The position numbers and the translations under genes are program-made. From NCBI RefSeq assembly GCF_014643695.1, contig NZ_BMJY01000017.1, positions 1 to 52,139 on the forward strand: a stretch of 52,139 nt of DNA, read 5' to 3'. The stretch's first letter is position 1. The number at the start of each line of letters is the position of its first letter. The notes beneath the pieces are model-generated. The model was not told the origin of the DNA. It made no database searches and worked only from the letters and a program-made list of their open reading frames with translations. The stretch is from Microbacterium album (GTDB lineage: Bacteria; Actinomycetota; Actinomycetes; Actinomycetales; Microbacteriaceae). Below are positions 24,643 to 33,637 of the stretch, piece after piece.

Positions 24643-26352
24643 TCACGACACGGCGCCCTGCGCCTCCAGCACTCGCAGCGCGAGATGCGTCTCGAGCCGC
24701 CGCGGGGAGACGTCCCATCCGGGGCCCAGCAGTGCGCCGATGCGCTCGAGCCGCTGGCGGACCGTGTTGCGGTGCAGGTGCAGCACGTCGGCGACGCGCG
24801 CCACGTTGCCGTCGCTCTCGAGGTAGAGGTAGGCCGTGCGCGTCAGCTCCGCGTCGCGGGCGCGGTCATAGTCGCGCAGGGGATCGACCGCTGCCGTGAG
24901 ACTCTGCGGCAGATCGCCGCGCCGGGCGAGGTCCAGCAGCGCGCCGAGCAGGCCGAGCTCCGCGCCGTCGAGCACGCCGTCGCGCCCGAGCGCGGCGAGC
25001 GACCCGAGGGCGAGCTCGGCGCGGCGGTGAGCGTCTCCCAGGTTCCGGACGTCGTCGACGGGGCCGCCGAGACCCGCGCGCAGCCGCCATCCCCGCGTCG
25101 AGAACAGGGCTCGCAGCGGCCGCTCCCAGTGCGGATCGGCCGTGACCAGGCACAGGTGGTCGTGGTGCGTCGCCATCATGACGGAGCGGGTGCCCAGGCC
25201 GCGCACCGCCTGGAGGCGGCGCCGTCGGTCGGCCTCGGGAGCCTCGATCGCGATGGCCCACAGCGGCTCGCCCGGCTGCAGGCCCCACCGCTGCAGCCGG
25301 CGCTCCAGCCGCTCGCGCGGGACGTCCTGGCGCTCCAGCAGGTCGTCCAGCACCTCCGACTGCAGACGCAGGTCGGCGTCCTCCTCGGCGCGCGCGAACA
25401 GCATCGCGAGGGCGGCGTGAACCGCGACGCGCTCGAGCAGCGCGAGCGCCGGCGCGTCGAGCTCTCGATCCGCCACGAGCGAGCCCAGCCGCTCGCCCCC
25501 CGCCATCACGGCCACCGAGGCCGGGGGAGCGGCCTCGGCGGGATCCTCGCCCGCGCTGGGATCGTCCCGCGGCTCCGGCGGCGACGCCGCGCTCAGGAGG
25601 GCCCCGTCCGGATCGAGCAGGCGCAGGCCGCACGCGAGCGCGCTCTGGCCGACGGCGAGCACCCGGTCCACGTCGGGCGTCACCATGACCGCGTCCATGA
25701 GGCGGTCGTCGAGCTCGAGCACGCGCGTGATCAACGCCAGGTCCTCGGCGCTGCGCTGCTGCTGCCGGACGAGGTCCTCGGCCAGGCGCTCCAGCGCTTC
25801 GAAGCGCATCGAGTTGTCGAGGGCGACCGCCGCGTGTTTGCCGAGCGAGTCGACCGCCGTGATCTCCTCGGGCGTGAACGTGCGCGCCCGCCGCTCCGCG
25901 ACGACGAGCGCACCGAGCGCCCGTCCCGCGACCGTCAGCGGTACGCCCATGATGGCGCGGACGCCCTCCGCGCGCACGATCTCATCGATCTCGGGGACGT
26001 GGATCAGGGCGGGATCCCGCAGGTAGTCGGCCGTCTGGTAGGGGGCGAGGCCGCCGGCGACCTGCCCCAGTACGCCTGTCCCGAGGGGCTGCCGCAGCGT
26101 GCGGTACGCGCTCGTCGCAACACCCTCCGACTGCCGGATGTAGGTCTCGCCCCGCTCGACGTCCGTGAGGCTCAGGTAGGCCATGTCGGTGCCCAGCAGG
26201 ACGCGCGTGCGCCGGACAATCGCCTGGAGCACCGCCTCCACATCGCGCAGCGCGGTGATGTCGGTCGCGGTGTCGAGGAGCACCTGCAGCAGCTCCCCGC
26301 GAGGTCGTGCGCGCGCCGTGCCTCCGTCGGCGCTCGCGGGAGTGTGCTCCAT
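24643..26352 (-). CDS. GAF-PucR family transcriptional regulator
   Basis: 569 residues. A GAF domain (about 20-190, with YLSLTDVERGETYIR and AIMGVPLTVAGRALGALVV) is followed by a linker helix, a middle domain, and a C-terminal PucR-type helix-turn-helix (RVADVLHLHRNTVRQRLERI). Such proteins activate neighbouring catabolic operons upon binding small molecules. It diverges from the alcohol dehydrogenase 138 bp away, its likely target. I prefer ATG 26352: the hexamer CATGAT (26364-26359) ends seven bases before it and would give a leaderless mRNA. ATG 26370 in the same frame is the alternative; neither has a ribosome site. Confidence 0.82.
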   Translation of the reverse strand: MEHTPASADGGTARARPRGELLQVLLDTATDITALRDVEAVLQAIVRRTRVLLGTDMAYLSLTDVERGETYIRQSEGVATSAYRTLRQPLGTGVLGQVAGGLAPYQTADYLRDPALIHVPEIDEIVRAEGVRAIMGVPLTVAGRALGALVVAERRARTFTPEEITAVDSLGKHAAVALDNSMRFEALERLAEDLVRQQQRSAEDLALITRVLELDDRLMDAVMVTPDVDRVLAVGQSALACGLRLLDPDGALLSAASPPEPRDDPSAGEDPAEAAPPASVAVMAGGERLGSLVADRELDAPALALLERVAVHAALAMLFARAEEDADLRLQSEVLDDLLERQDVPRERLERRLQRWGLQPGEPLWAIAIEAPEADRRRRLQAVRGLGTRSVMMATHHDHLCLVTADPHWERPLRALFSTRGWRLRAGLGGPVDDVRNLGDAHRRAELALGSLAALGRDGVLDGAELGLLGALLDLARRGDLPQSLTAAVDPLRDYDRARDAELTRTAYLYLESDGNVARVADVLHLHRNTVRQRLERIGALLGPGWDVSPRRLETHLALRVLEAQGAVS

Positions 26353-26434
26353 CACACAATCATGCACCATCAGTGTTCTCGAGGACGTAGGCGGAGAAGG
26401 GGGCGCATCACTACGTTCGTTTACGCCCCGGAAC

Positions 26435-26461
26435 GAGCCGGGCCGCGACGCGTCCCGGCTC
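26435..26461 (+). other. stem-loop in the alcohol dehydrogenase leader
   Basis: GAGCCGGG (26435-26442) pairs with CCCGGCTC (26454-26461), ending 18 bases before the ribosome site. A TACGTT -10 at 26412-26417 would place the structure inside the mRNA leader. Role unknown. Confidence 0.3.
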
Positions 26462-26489
26462 GCGCTTGCGCCGGTACGAGAGGAGCATG

Positions 26490-27602
26490 ATGCGGATCAC
26501 CGGAGCGGTGCTCGAGGAGATCGGGCGGAGCCGTCCCTACGCCCGGTCGCGCCCCATCAGCGTCGGCGAGCTGGAACTGGGCGAGCCGGGTCCGACCGAG
26601 GTCCTCGTCAGGATCGAGGCCGCGGGTCTGTGCCACTCCGATCTTTCGGTGGTCGACGGCAACCGGGTGCGCCCCGTGCCCATGCTCCTCGGGCACGAGG
26701 CCGCGGGCCGCGTGGTGGCGGCGGGCGACGCGGTGCGCGACCTCGAGCCCGGCCGTCGCGTCGTCATGGCGTTTCTGCCCCGGTGCGAGGACTGCGAGGG
26801 GTGCGCGACCGGCGGCCGCCTGCCCTGCATCCCGGGGACCGCCGCGAACAGCGCCGGGACGCTCCTGCACGGCTCGCGACTGCTCTCGCGGGACGGCGAG
26901 CAGCTCTTCCACCACCTGGGCGTCTCCGGCTTCGCGACCCACGCGGTGGTCGACCGCGCCTCGCTCGTGCCCGTCGACGGCGACGTCCCTCCTGCCGTCG
27001 CCGCCGTGCTCGGATGCGCCGTGCTCACGGGCGGCGGCGCCCTCCTCAACGCCGTGCAGCCCGAGGAGGGCGACAGCATCATGGTCGTGGGCCTCGGCGG
27101 CGTCGGCATGGCCGCTCTCCTCGCGGCGATCGCGGAGGGCAAGGGAGACGTCATCGCCGTGGACAACGTGCCCCAGAAGCTGGAACTCGCGCGCGAGCTC
27201 GGCGCGTCCGCCGCCTACACGCCGGCCGAGGTCGCCGAGCAGGGCATTACCGCCACGCACGTCATGGAGTGCGCGGGGCATCCGCGGGCTTTCGAGACGG
27301 CGTTCGAGGCCACGCGCCCGGGCGGCCGGACCGTGACCGTGGGCCTGCCGGACCCCGCGGCGCGCGCCTCGATCTCGCCGCTGCGCATCACGGGCGAGGC
27401 GCGCACGATCATCGGCAGCTATCTGGGCTCGTCCGTGCCCGCTCGCGACATCCCTCGTTTCGCCGAGTGGTGGCGCGCGGGCCGCCTGCCGGTCGACCGG
27501 CTCATCAGCCGCACCATCTCGCTCCACGAGATCAACGAGGCGATGGACGAGCTGGCCGACGGGCGCGCCGTGCGCCAGGTCATCCTCTTCGACGCCGACT
27601 GA
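26490..27602 (+). CDS. zinc-dependent alcohol dehydrogenase
   Basis: 370-residue medium-chain dehydrogenase. The catalytic zinc site starts in GLCHSD and GHEAAG; the structural-zinc loop CEDCEGCATGGRLPC has the C-x2-C-x2-C-x7-C pattern; the nucleotide motif is GLGGVG. The overall pattern is that of the class III/aryl-alcohol dehydrogenase branch. ATG 26490 is chosen over 26487 because GAGAGGAG then has proper spacing. Its divergent GAF-PucR neighbour probably controls it. The alcohol oxidised is not evident; aromatic or short-chain alcohols are both possible. Confidence 0.88.
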   Translation: MRITGAVLEEIGRSRPYARSRPISVGELELGEPGPTEVLVRIEAAGLCHSDLSVVDGNRVRPVPMLLGHEAAGRVVAAGDAVRDLEPGRRVVMAFLPRCEDCEGCATGGRLPCIPGTAANSAGTLLHGSRLLSRDGEQLFHHLGVSGFATHAVVDRASLVPVDGDVPPAVAAVLGCAVLTGGGALLNAVQPEEGDSIMVVGLGGVGMAALLAAIAEGKGDVIAVDNVPQKLELARELGASAAYTPAEVAEQGITATHVMECAGHPRAFETAFEATRPGGRTVTVGLPDPAARASISPLRITGEARTIIGSYLGSSVPARDIPRFAEWWRAGRLPVDRLISRTISLHEINEAMDELADGRAVRQVILFDAD

Positions 27603-27627
27603 CGTCGACCGGACCGCCGGCGGCGGA

Positions 27628-28440
27628 TCAGACGCGGCGCCAGTCGTCGCTCTCGAGGCTCGCCCCCGCCATCGGGCCCATCTGCAACATCCCGCCGTCG
27701 ACCGGCCAGCTCGCGCCGGTGACGTATGACGCGGCGGGCGAGGAGAGGAACGCGATCACCGCGGCGACCTCCTCTGGCACGCCGGGACGCCCGATCGGGA
27801 TCCCGGGGCGGCGGGTGTCGGTGGCCTCCTCGGCCTCGATGCCGGTCATGGGCGTCGCGATGAGACCGGGCGCGACCGCGTTCACGGTGATCCCGTGCTC
27901 GGCGAGCTCGATCGCCATGGTCTTGAGCAGGCCCCCGAGGCCGTGCTTGGCGGCGTCGTACGCCGAGGATCCGACCTTCGGCTGGTGCTCGTGCACGCTG
28001 GTGACGCCGACGATGCGGCCGCCCCGTCCCGCCTGCACCATGCGCCGCGCGGCGCGCTGCATGACGACGAACGCGCCCTCGAGGTCGGTCGAGACCACGC
28101 GGCGCCAGCCTTCGAGGTCGACCTCGAGGAACGGCACGCTCTCTCCCGTGCCGGCGTTGTTGATGAACACGTCGACGCCGCCGAGATCCTCGGCGAGACG
28201 GTCGATCACGTCGCCGCACGCGGGGATGTCGGTCACGTCGAGGCGGGTCACCACCGCGCGGCGGCCCTCGGCCTCGACCAGGCGCGCCGTCTCCCGCGCG
28301 CCCTCCTCGTCGGTGTGCCACGTCACGCCGATGTCCATCCCGGCGCGGGCGAGCGCGACGGCCGTCGCTCTGCCCATCCCGGAGTCCGACGCGGTCACGA
28401 TCGCGGTCTGGGGCTGGAACGTTCCTGGTTCGGTGCTCAT
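27628..28440 (-). CDS. short-chain dehydrogenase/reductase
   Basis: 270-residue classical SDR. The cofactor motif is TASDSGMGRA (TGxxxGxG variant) near residue 15, NNAG near 93, and the catalytic Ser-Tyr-Lys is in SVHEHQPKVGSSAYDAAKHG. The last third keeps APGLIATPM and the C-terminal DGGM. It converges with the alcohol dehydrogenase (25-bp gap) and diverges from pcaI. The substrate is unknown. The ATG at 28440 is preceded by a modest GGTGGA. Confidence 0.85.
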   Translation of the reverse strand: MSTEPGTFQPQTAIVTASDSGMGRATAVALARAGMDIGVTWHTDEEGARETARLVEAEGRRAVVTRLDVTDIPACGDVIDRLAEDLGGVDVFINNAGTGESVPFLEVDLEGWRRVVSTDLEGAFVVMQRAARRMVQAGRGGRIVGVTSVHEHQPKVGSSAYDAAKHGLGGLLKTMAIELAEHGITVNAVAPGLIATPMTGIEAEEATDTRRPGIPIGRPGVPEEVAAVIAFLSSPAASYVTGASWPVDGGMLQMGPMAGASLESDDWRRV

Positions 28441-28510
28441 GCCGGCATTCCACCCGTTTGGGGCCGGTGCCCGGAACCGCCTTGACATCGCGTGGCCGGG
28501 AGCGATGGCG

Positions 28511-28574
28511 TTGTGCCCGGCGAAGGACGCACGTAGGATTATTCGCGATACGCACACACGTTCGCACTGCGAAC
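28511..28574 (+). promoter_or_regulatory. pcaIJF promoter with PcaR-type operator
   Basis: TTGTGC (28511-28516), 17-bp spacer, TAGGAT (28534-28539), inferred start near 28546. A perfect palindrome GTTCGCACTGCGAAC (28560-28574) follows, and an imperfect copy ATTCGCGATACGCAC (28541-28555) overlaps the start point. The position suggests repression, probably by the IclR protein at 31331. Confidence 0.6.
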
Positions 28575-28593
28575 ATGCCAGCGAGGAGGCCGG

Positions 28594-29391
28594 ATGATCG
28601 ACAAGACCGTCGCGAGCGTCGAGGACGCCGTGGCCGGGATCGAGGACGGCGCGACGATCATGATCGGAGGGTTCGGCCGCGCGGGCCAGCCCGTCGAACT
28701 GATCGACGCGCTCATCGCGCAGGGCGCGGGTGACCTGACCATCGTGAACAACAACGCGGGCAACGGCGACACCGGGCTCGCGGCGCTGCTCGCCGCGGGG
28801 CGCGTGCGCAAGATCATCTGCTCGTTCCCCCGGCAGTCCGACTCGTGGGTGTTCGACGGCCTGTACCGCGCCGGTGAGATCGAGCTCGAGCTCGTGCCGC
28901 AGGGCAATCTGGCCGAGCGGATTCGCGCGGCGGGCGCGGGCATCGGCGCGTTCTTCTCGCCCACCGGCGTCGGCACGCAGCTGGCGGAGGGCAAGGAGGA
29001 GCGCGAGATCGACGGCCGTCGCTACGTGCTCGAGTACCCCATCAAGGCGGATTTCGCGCTCGTCAGCGCGCTCAAGGCCGACCGCTGGGGCAACCTCGTC
29101 TTCCGGGAGACTGCTCGGAACTTCGGGCCCATCATGGCGACCGCCGCCACGACGACGATCGTCCAGGTCGACCAGACCGTCGAGCTGGGCTCGCTGGATC
29201 CGGAGACCGTGGTCACCCCCGGGATCTTCGTCGACCGCGTGGTCGCCGTGGGTGAGCGCCGCTGGCTGAAGGACGGCGAGTTCGTCGGCGGCGTCGACAT
29301 CGAGGGCCGTCCGCTGGAGGCCGCCGACGACGCCGGCCCGGCCGCGCAGACGGATGCCGCGCAGAAGGACAGCAAGGAGGGACAGCAGTGA
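28594..29391 (+). CDS. pcaI: 3-oxoadipate CoA-transferase subunit A
   Basis: 265-residue CoA-transferase family I subunit that, with PcaJ, transfers CoA from succinyl-CoA to 3-oxoadipate. It has the IGGFGRAGQP segment near residue 23 and the glycine-rich TGVGT loop near 130. GAGGAGGCC precedes the ATG. A short Ala/Asp/Lys tail follows the conserved part. It is first in pcaIJF and overlaps pcaJ by four bases (GTGA). Confidence 0.92.
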   Translation: MIDKTVASVEDAVAGIEDGATIMIGGFGRAGQPVELIDALIAQGAGDLTIVNNNAGNGDTGLAALLAAGRVRKIICSFPRQSDSWVFDGLYRAGEIELELVPQGNLAERIRAAGAGIGAFFSPTGVGTQLAEGKEEREIDGRRYVLEYPIKADFALVSALKADRWGNLVFRETARNFGPIMATAATTTIVQVDQTVELGSLDPETVVTPGIFVDRVVAVGERRWLKDGEFVGGVDIEGRPLEAADDAGPAAQTDAAQKDSKEGQQ

Positions 29392-30026
29392 CCACCCGGA
29401 TCAGCCGCAACGACCTCGCGGCGCGCATCGCCGCCGACATCGCCGAGGGCTCGTACGTGAACCTCGGCATCGGCGCCCCCACGCTCGTCGCGAACTTCCT
29501 CCCCGACGACCAGGAGATCATCCTGCACACCGAGAACGGCCTGCTCGGGATGGGCGAGGCGCCCCCCGCCGACAGGATCGACCCCGATCTCATCAACGCC
29601 GGCAAGCAGCCCGTCACGGCACAGCCCGGTGCGGCCTACTTCCACCACGCCGACTCCTTCGCGATGATGCGCGGCGGCCACCTCGACGTGTGCGTGCTCG
29701 GGGCCTTCCAGGTGTCGCAGACGGGAGACCTGGCCAACTGGTCGACCGGCGCCCCCGGCGCGATCCCCGCGGTCGGCGGCGCGATGGACCTGGCCATCGG
29801 CGCCAAGCAGGTCTTCGTCATGACGGATCTGCTGACCAAGCAGGGCGAGTCGAAGCTCGTCGCGGAGTGCACGTACCCCCTCACTGGCGTCGGCTGCGTC
29901 ACCCGCGTGTACACCGATCACGCCGTGTTCGACGTCGCGGACGGCGGCTTCCGCGTGCGCGAGCTGTTCGGCGACAACACGGTCGAGGGGCTCGAGGAGC
30001 TCACGGGCCTGAAGCTGCAGGGCTGA
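29388..30026 (+). CDS. pcaJ: 3-oxoadipate CoA-transferase subunit B
   Basis: 212-residue catalytic subunit. The nucleophilic Glu is in HTENGLLGMG, near residue 47, which forms the glutamyl-CoA thioester. The GTG start overlaps the pcaI stop. The tail end VRELFGDNTVEGLEELTGLKL is typical. Its product, 3-oxoadipyl-CoA, goes to PcaF 28 bp downstream. Confidence 0.93.
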   Translation: MTTRISRNDLAARIAADIAEGSYVNLGIGAPTLVANFLPDDQEIILHTENGLLGMGEAPPADRIDPDLINAGKQPVTAQPGAAYFHHADSFAMMRGGHLDVCVLGAFQVSQTGDLANWSTGAPGAIPAVGGAMDLAIGAKQVFVMTDLLTKQGESKLVAECTYPLTGVGCVTRVYTDHAVFDVADGGFRVRELFGDNTVEGLEELTGLKLQG

Positions 30027-30054
30027 CGCAGCAGGACTGAACCGGAGGACGAAC

Positions 30055-31218
30055 ATGAGTGCATTCATCTACGACGCCGTCCGCACGCCGTTCGGGCGGG
30101 CGGCGGGCGCGCTGTCGGGCGTGCGGCCCGACGACCTCGCCGCGGTGGTCATGAAGGCCGCCGTCGAGCGCACGGGCCTGGACCCCGAGCGCATCGAGGA
30201 TGTCATCTTCGGCGACGCCAACCAGGCCGGAGAGGACAACCGCAACGTCGCCCGATTCGCCGCGCTGCTGGCCGGCTTCCCCGTCTCGGTGCCCGGCACG
30301 ACGGTCAACCGGCTGTGCGGGTCGTCCGTCGAGGCGGTCATCCAGGGCTCGCGCGCGATCGAGGCCGGCGACAACCGGATCGTCATGACCGGCGGCGTGG
30401 AGTCGATGAGCCGTGCCCCGTACGTGGTCGAGAAGTCGCCCAAGCCGTGGCCCGCCGTCGGCAACCAGACGATGTGGAACACCTCGATCGGCTGGCGAAT
30501 GACGAACAAGGCCCTCCCGGTGGAGTGGACGATCTCCAACGGGGAGAGCGCCGAGAAGCTCGCCGCGATCTACGACATCTCGCGCCACGACCAGGACGCC
30601 TTCGCCGTGCGCAGCCACGAGCTCGCGGCCAAGGCGTGGGCCGACGGCATGTACGACGCCGAGATCGTCCAGGTGGAGGGGCACGAGCTGGCCCGGGACG
30701 AGGGGATCCGCGACGGCAGCACGGTCGAGAAGCTCGCGACGCTCAAGGCGCTGTTCGCCAAGGACGGCACCGTGACGGCGGGCAACTCCTCGTCGATCAA
30801 CGACGGCGCCTCCGCCGTTCTGCTGGGTGCCGAGGGTGCCCTCGACGTCGAGCCGCTCGCGCGAATCGCGGGCCGGGGCGTGCACGGCAACGAGCCCGAC
30901 GTCTTCGGCGTCGCGCCCGTGGAGGCCGCCAACAAGGCGCTCAAGCGCGCCGGCAAGACGTGGGCCGACGTGGACTTCGTCGAGCTCAACGAGGCGTTCG
31001 CGTCGCAGAGCCTGGCGTGCATCCGGCAGTGGGACATCGACCCCGAGAAGGTCAACATCCACGGCGGCGCGCTCGCGATCGGGCACCCGCTGGGCGCATC
31101 CGGCGGCCGCATCATCGGCCACGCCGCCCAGGAGCTGAAGCGCCGGGGCGGCGGCGTGGCCGTCGCCACGCTGTGCATCGGCGTGGGCCAGGGGCTCGCC
31201 GTCGTGCTCGAGCGGTGA
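30055..31218 (+). CDS. pcaF: 3-oxoadipyl-CoA thiolase
   Basis: 387-residue thiolase splitting 3-oxoadipyl-CoA into succinyl-CoA and acetyl-CoA. The acyl-accepting Cys is in NRLCGSSVEAV (residue 88). The C-terminal catalytic pair is GHPLGASGGR (His near 344) and LCIGVGQG (Cys near 374). GGAGGA precedes the ATG. It is the last enzyme gene of the operon; a repeat cluster follows before the regulator. Confidence 0.94.
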   Translation: MSAFIYDAVRTPFGRAAGALSGVRPDDLAAVVMKAAVERTGLDPERIEDVIFGDANQAGEDNRNVARFAALLAGFPVSVPGTTVNRLCGSSVEAVIQGSRAIEAGDNRIVMTGGVESMSRAPYVVEKSPKPWPAVGNQTMWNTSIGWRMTNKALPVEWTISNGESAEKLAAIYDISRHDQDAFAVRSHELAAKAWADGMYDAEIVQVEGHELARDEGIRDGSTVEKLATLKALFAKDGTVTAGNSSSINDGASAVLLGAEGALDVEPLARIAGRGVHGNEPDVFGVAPVEAANKALKRAGKTWADVDFVELNEAFASQSLACIRQWDIDPEKVNIHGGALAIGHPLGASGGRIIGHAAQELKRRGGGVAVATLCIGVGQGLAVVLER

Positions 31219-31230
31219 TCCCGCCAGTCC

Positions 31231-31310
31231 ATGTCCCACTTCGTGTCGCTCTGGCACGCGCATTCCGGCAGGAAGTGGGACATCGGTGGGCAGGAAGTGG
31301 GACATCGGTG
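31231..31310. repeat. 22-bp perfect tandem duplication with an inverted 12-bp copy
   Basis: The 22-bp unit GGCAGGAAGTGGGACATCGG+TG occurs twice back to back (31267-31288, 31289-31310). Its core GAAGTGGGACAT also occurs inverted at 31231-31242, so a long stem-loop can form. It resembles end fragments of an insertion sequence or a small dispersed repeat, and may also terminate pcaIJF. No transposase is present. Confidence 0.6.
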
Positions 31311-31330
31311 AGCGGTGAGAGGGTGTGTGG

Positions 31331-32065
31331 ATGAGCGAGAGCGGGATCGCCGCGGGCGGGCGCGAGTTCGTGCAGTCGTTCGCGCGCGGGCTCTCGGTCA
31401 TCCGGGCCTTCGACGCCGATCACCCGCGGCTGACGCTGAGCGAGGTCGCCGCGCGCACCGACATGACGCGCGCGGCGGCCCGCCGGTTCCTGCTGACGCT
31501 GCAGGAGCTCGGCTATGTGCGCAGCACCGGCCGCGACTTCACCCTGACCCCGCGTGTGCTGGAGCTCGGGTTCAGCTATCTCGCGGCGCTGTCGCTGCCG
31601 GAGATCGTGCAGCCGCACCTCGAACGCCTCTCGCGCGAGGTCGACGAGAGCGTGTCCGCGGCGGTGCTCGACGGCGACGACATCGTCTACGTCGCACGCG
31701 TGCCGACCCGCCGCATCATGAGCGTCGGCATCACGATCGGCACGCGCTTCCCGGCTCGTCGCACGAGCATGGGCCGCGTGCTGCTCGCCGCGCTGCCGCC
31801 GGCGGACCGGCCGGACGCGGACCCGGCGTTCACGGCGGAGCTTGACCGGGTCGCCGCGCAGGGATGGGCGATCGTGGACGCCGGCCTCGAGCCGGGCCTG
31901 CGCTCGGTCGCGGCCCCGCTGCACGGTCGCGACGGCCGCGTGGTCGCGGCCGTCAACATCTCCACGACGGCGGGACGGGTCACGCTCGAGCGCCTGCGCA
32001 CCGAGCACCTCCCGGCGCTCCTCGCCGCGACGCGTGCGATCGACGCCGAGCTGCGCCACCTCTGA
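31331..32065 (+). CDS. pcaR: IclR-family regulator of the beta-ketoadipate genes (PcaR type)
   Basis: 244-residue IclR protein. The helix-turn-helix is at about 25-70 (TLSEVAARTDMTRAAARRFLLTLQEL), then an effector domain with IGTRFPARRTSMGRVLLA. The pattern FVQSFARGLSVIRAFDADHPRLTLSEVA is that of PcaR/PcaU proteins. It follows pcaF in the same direction and likely binds the GTTCGCACTGCGAAC palindrome before pcaI. ATG 31331 is preferred over GTG 31325 because GAGAGGG is then well spaced. It differs clearly from the two IclR proteins near pobA. Confidence 0.82.
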   Translation: MSESGIAAGGREFVQSFARGLSVIRAFDADHPRLTLSEVAARTDMTRAAARRFLLTLQELGYVRSTGRDFTLTPRVLELGFSYLAALSLPEIVQPHLERLSREVDESVSAAVLDGDDIVYVARVPTRRIMSVGITIGTRFPARRTSMGRVLLAALPPADRPDADPAFTAELDRVAAQGWAIVDAGLEPGLRSVAAPLHGRDGRVVAAVNISTTAGRVTLERLRTEHLPALLAATRAIDAELRHL

Positions 32066-32118
32066 CGCGGCCTCAACTCGCCGCTGGGGCACGGGATCGC
32101 CGGGCGCCCGCGAGGCGT

Positions 32119-33177
32119 TCAGGACGCGACTGCCGCGCGCAGCAGGTCCAGCGCGGCCGCCGGCGCGGCGTGCGTGATCGCTCCCCACAGGATGATGCGC
32201 TCGCAGCCGTCGAGCTCGACCGCGAAGGACTCCCCGGCCTCCCGGGCGCCGAGCGTCGGATACAGGGCGACGAGCGTGCGCGGGACCGACGCGCACTGGG
32301 CGTCGGCTGGCTCGGCGGTCTCGATGACGTCGAGCAGCAGCCGGGTCGTCGCGGCGTCCAGGGTGCGGGCCCCCGTGAACCAGGCCGTGTCGGACGGCGC
32401 GAACGCGGTGTCATCCGATCCCGTTGGCGCAGGCGCGTGAGCCGGATCGGTCGAGTAGACGCAGACCCGCAGGCCGTCGACCCCGGCCTCCCGCGACGGC
32501 GCGGGAACCGGAAGCGTCGATATCCCGGGCCGGGGCAGCGGGTGCGCGACCATGTCTTCGGACAACGCCTCGTCCGGTAGCGCGCCGTCCGGCAGGGCGT
32601 GCGGCGCGACGATGCGCAGCGGGGTGGCGGGCCGACTCGCCAGGCACTCCGCGCGCCGCGCCTCGGCAGAGTCGATCAGCCGGTGCCTCTCGTACACGGT
32701 TTCGACCACGTCGAGCCCCGCGAGCGCGGCCTCGACCCGCGCGGTCCTGGGCTGGCGGCAACCGTCCGAGGGGTAGGCCACGCGGATCGCGTCCCCGCTC
32801 GCGTCGATGAGCCACAGCTCGGGGACGATGACCTGCATGGCGGGGCACGCGCCCGGCCAGCGCGGGTCGTCGGGTTCGGCCAGCGCCTCCAGCAGCGGCC
32901 CGAGGTCGCCCTCCAGTCGGTCCCGGGCGGTGGCCGACCAGCTGCCGTGCTCGTCGTCGAAGTGCCGCAGCGCGTCGCACCGGTATGCCGCGACGGCGCT
33001 GAACTCGGCAGGCACGCCGCCCGGTGTGGGGAGACCCTCCGGCGGGGAGAAGCCGTCCCCGCACTCGACGGCGGGGACGGGGACCGCCTGCGGGCGCGGC
33101 TCCGGCGGCGTGGCGCAGGCCGCGAGCGCGAGTGCGAGCGCCGCCACCACGATGGCGGAGACCCGGCGTCTGCTCAC
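32119..33177 (-). CDS. lipoprotein of unknown function
   Basis: 352 residues with an Arg-rich start, hydrophobic signal and lipobox LAACA (Cys near 21). The rest is soluble, Asp/Pro/Ala-rich, with six or more scattered Cys (AYRCDAL, GACPAM, SDGCRQP, AECLAS, QCASV, DGCERI) that could form disulfides outside the cell. I do not recognise a family. The GTG start at 33177 lies seven bases after a CATAGT hexamer (33189-33184), so the mRNA is likely leaderless. It converges with pcaR. Confidence 0.7.
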   Translation of the reverse strand: MSRRRVSAIVVAALALALAACATPPEPRPQAVPVPAVECGDGFSPPEGLPTPGGVPAEFSAVAAYRCDALRHFDDEHGSWSATARDRLEGDLGPLLEALAEPDDPRWPGACPAMQVIVPELWLIDASGDAIRVAYPSDGCRQPRTARVEAALAGLDVVETVYERHRLIDSAEARRAECLASRPATPLRIVAPHALPDGALPDEALSEDMVAHPLPRPGISTLPVPAPSREAGVDGLRVCVYSTDPAHAPAPTGSDDTAFAPSDTAWFTGARTLDAATTRLLLDVIETAEPADAQCASVPRTLVALYPTLGAREAGESFAVELDGCERIILWGAITHAAPAAALDLLRAAVAS

Positions 33178-33229
33178 GCAGCCACTATGCCATCGCCTCT
33201 GCCATCGGCGCGACGCGTGGCGGGGAGCG

Positions 33230-33637
33230 TCAGGACCGCGCCGGGTGCACGAGCACGCTGCCGTCGCCGGGGAGCTCGGCCGTGACCTCGCCGTCGGCGG
33301 GAAAGGCGGTGAGGTCGTCGACGAGGAGCGCCGGCACGCCGAGCGCCACGAGGCCCACGGCGAGCTTGGTGTTGAGCTTCGACGTCACGATCGCCCGCGG
33401 GGCCGTGCCCATGATGCGTGCGAGGTGGAACTGACCCGACCACCCGGAGGACCCCTTGGCCCCGGGGATCACGAGGACGCGGTCGGCGAAGACGCCGCCC
33501 CGCTGCGGGTGCGTGACCTCCGTGATCGTCCCGCGGCGGGGGTCGATGCCGCCCCAGCCCGAGATCGCGGCCGTGCACACGAGGGCATCCCCCGCGGCCG
33601 CGCCGGCCACGAGCGTGCGGCCCGTGAGGCGGATCAC
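33230..33637 (-). CDS. aconitase X swivel (small) subunit
   Basis: 135-residue swivel domain of the AcnX family, with PGAKGSSGWSGQFHLA as the hallmark. In bacteria AcnX enzymes are known as cis-3-hydroxy-L-proline dehydratases, while archaeal relatives act on mevalonate 5-phosphate. The GTG start overlaps the stop of the large subunit by four bases, so the two are made together. Confidence 0.85.
   Translation of the reverse strand: MIRLTGRTLVAGAAAGDALVCTAAISGWGGIDPRRGTITEVTHPQRGGVFADRVLVIPGAKGSSGWSGQFHLARIMGTAPRAIVTSKLNTKLAVGLVALGVPALLVDDLTAFPADGEVTAELPGDGSVLVHPARS

Noticed and set aside
31231..31310. Possible CRISPR or riboswitch between pcaF and pcaR
   Set aside because: Only two tandem units and one inverted core; no spacers and no conserved aptamer pattern.
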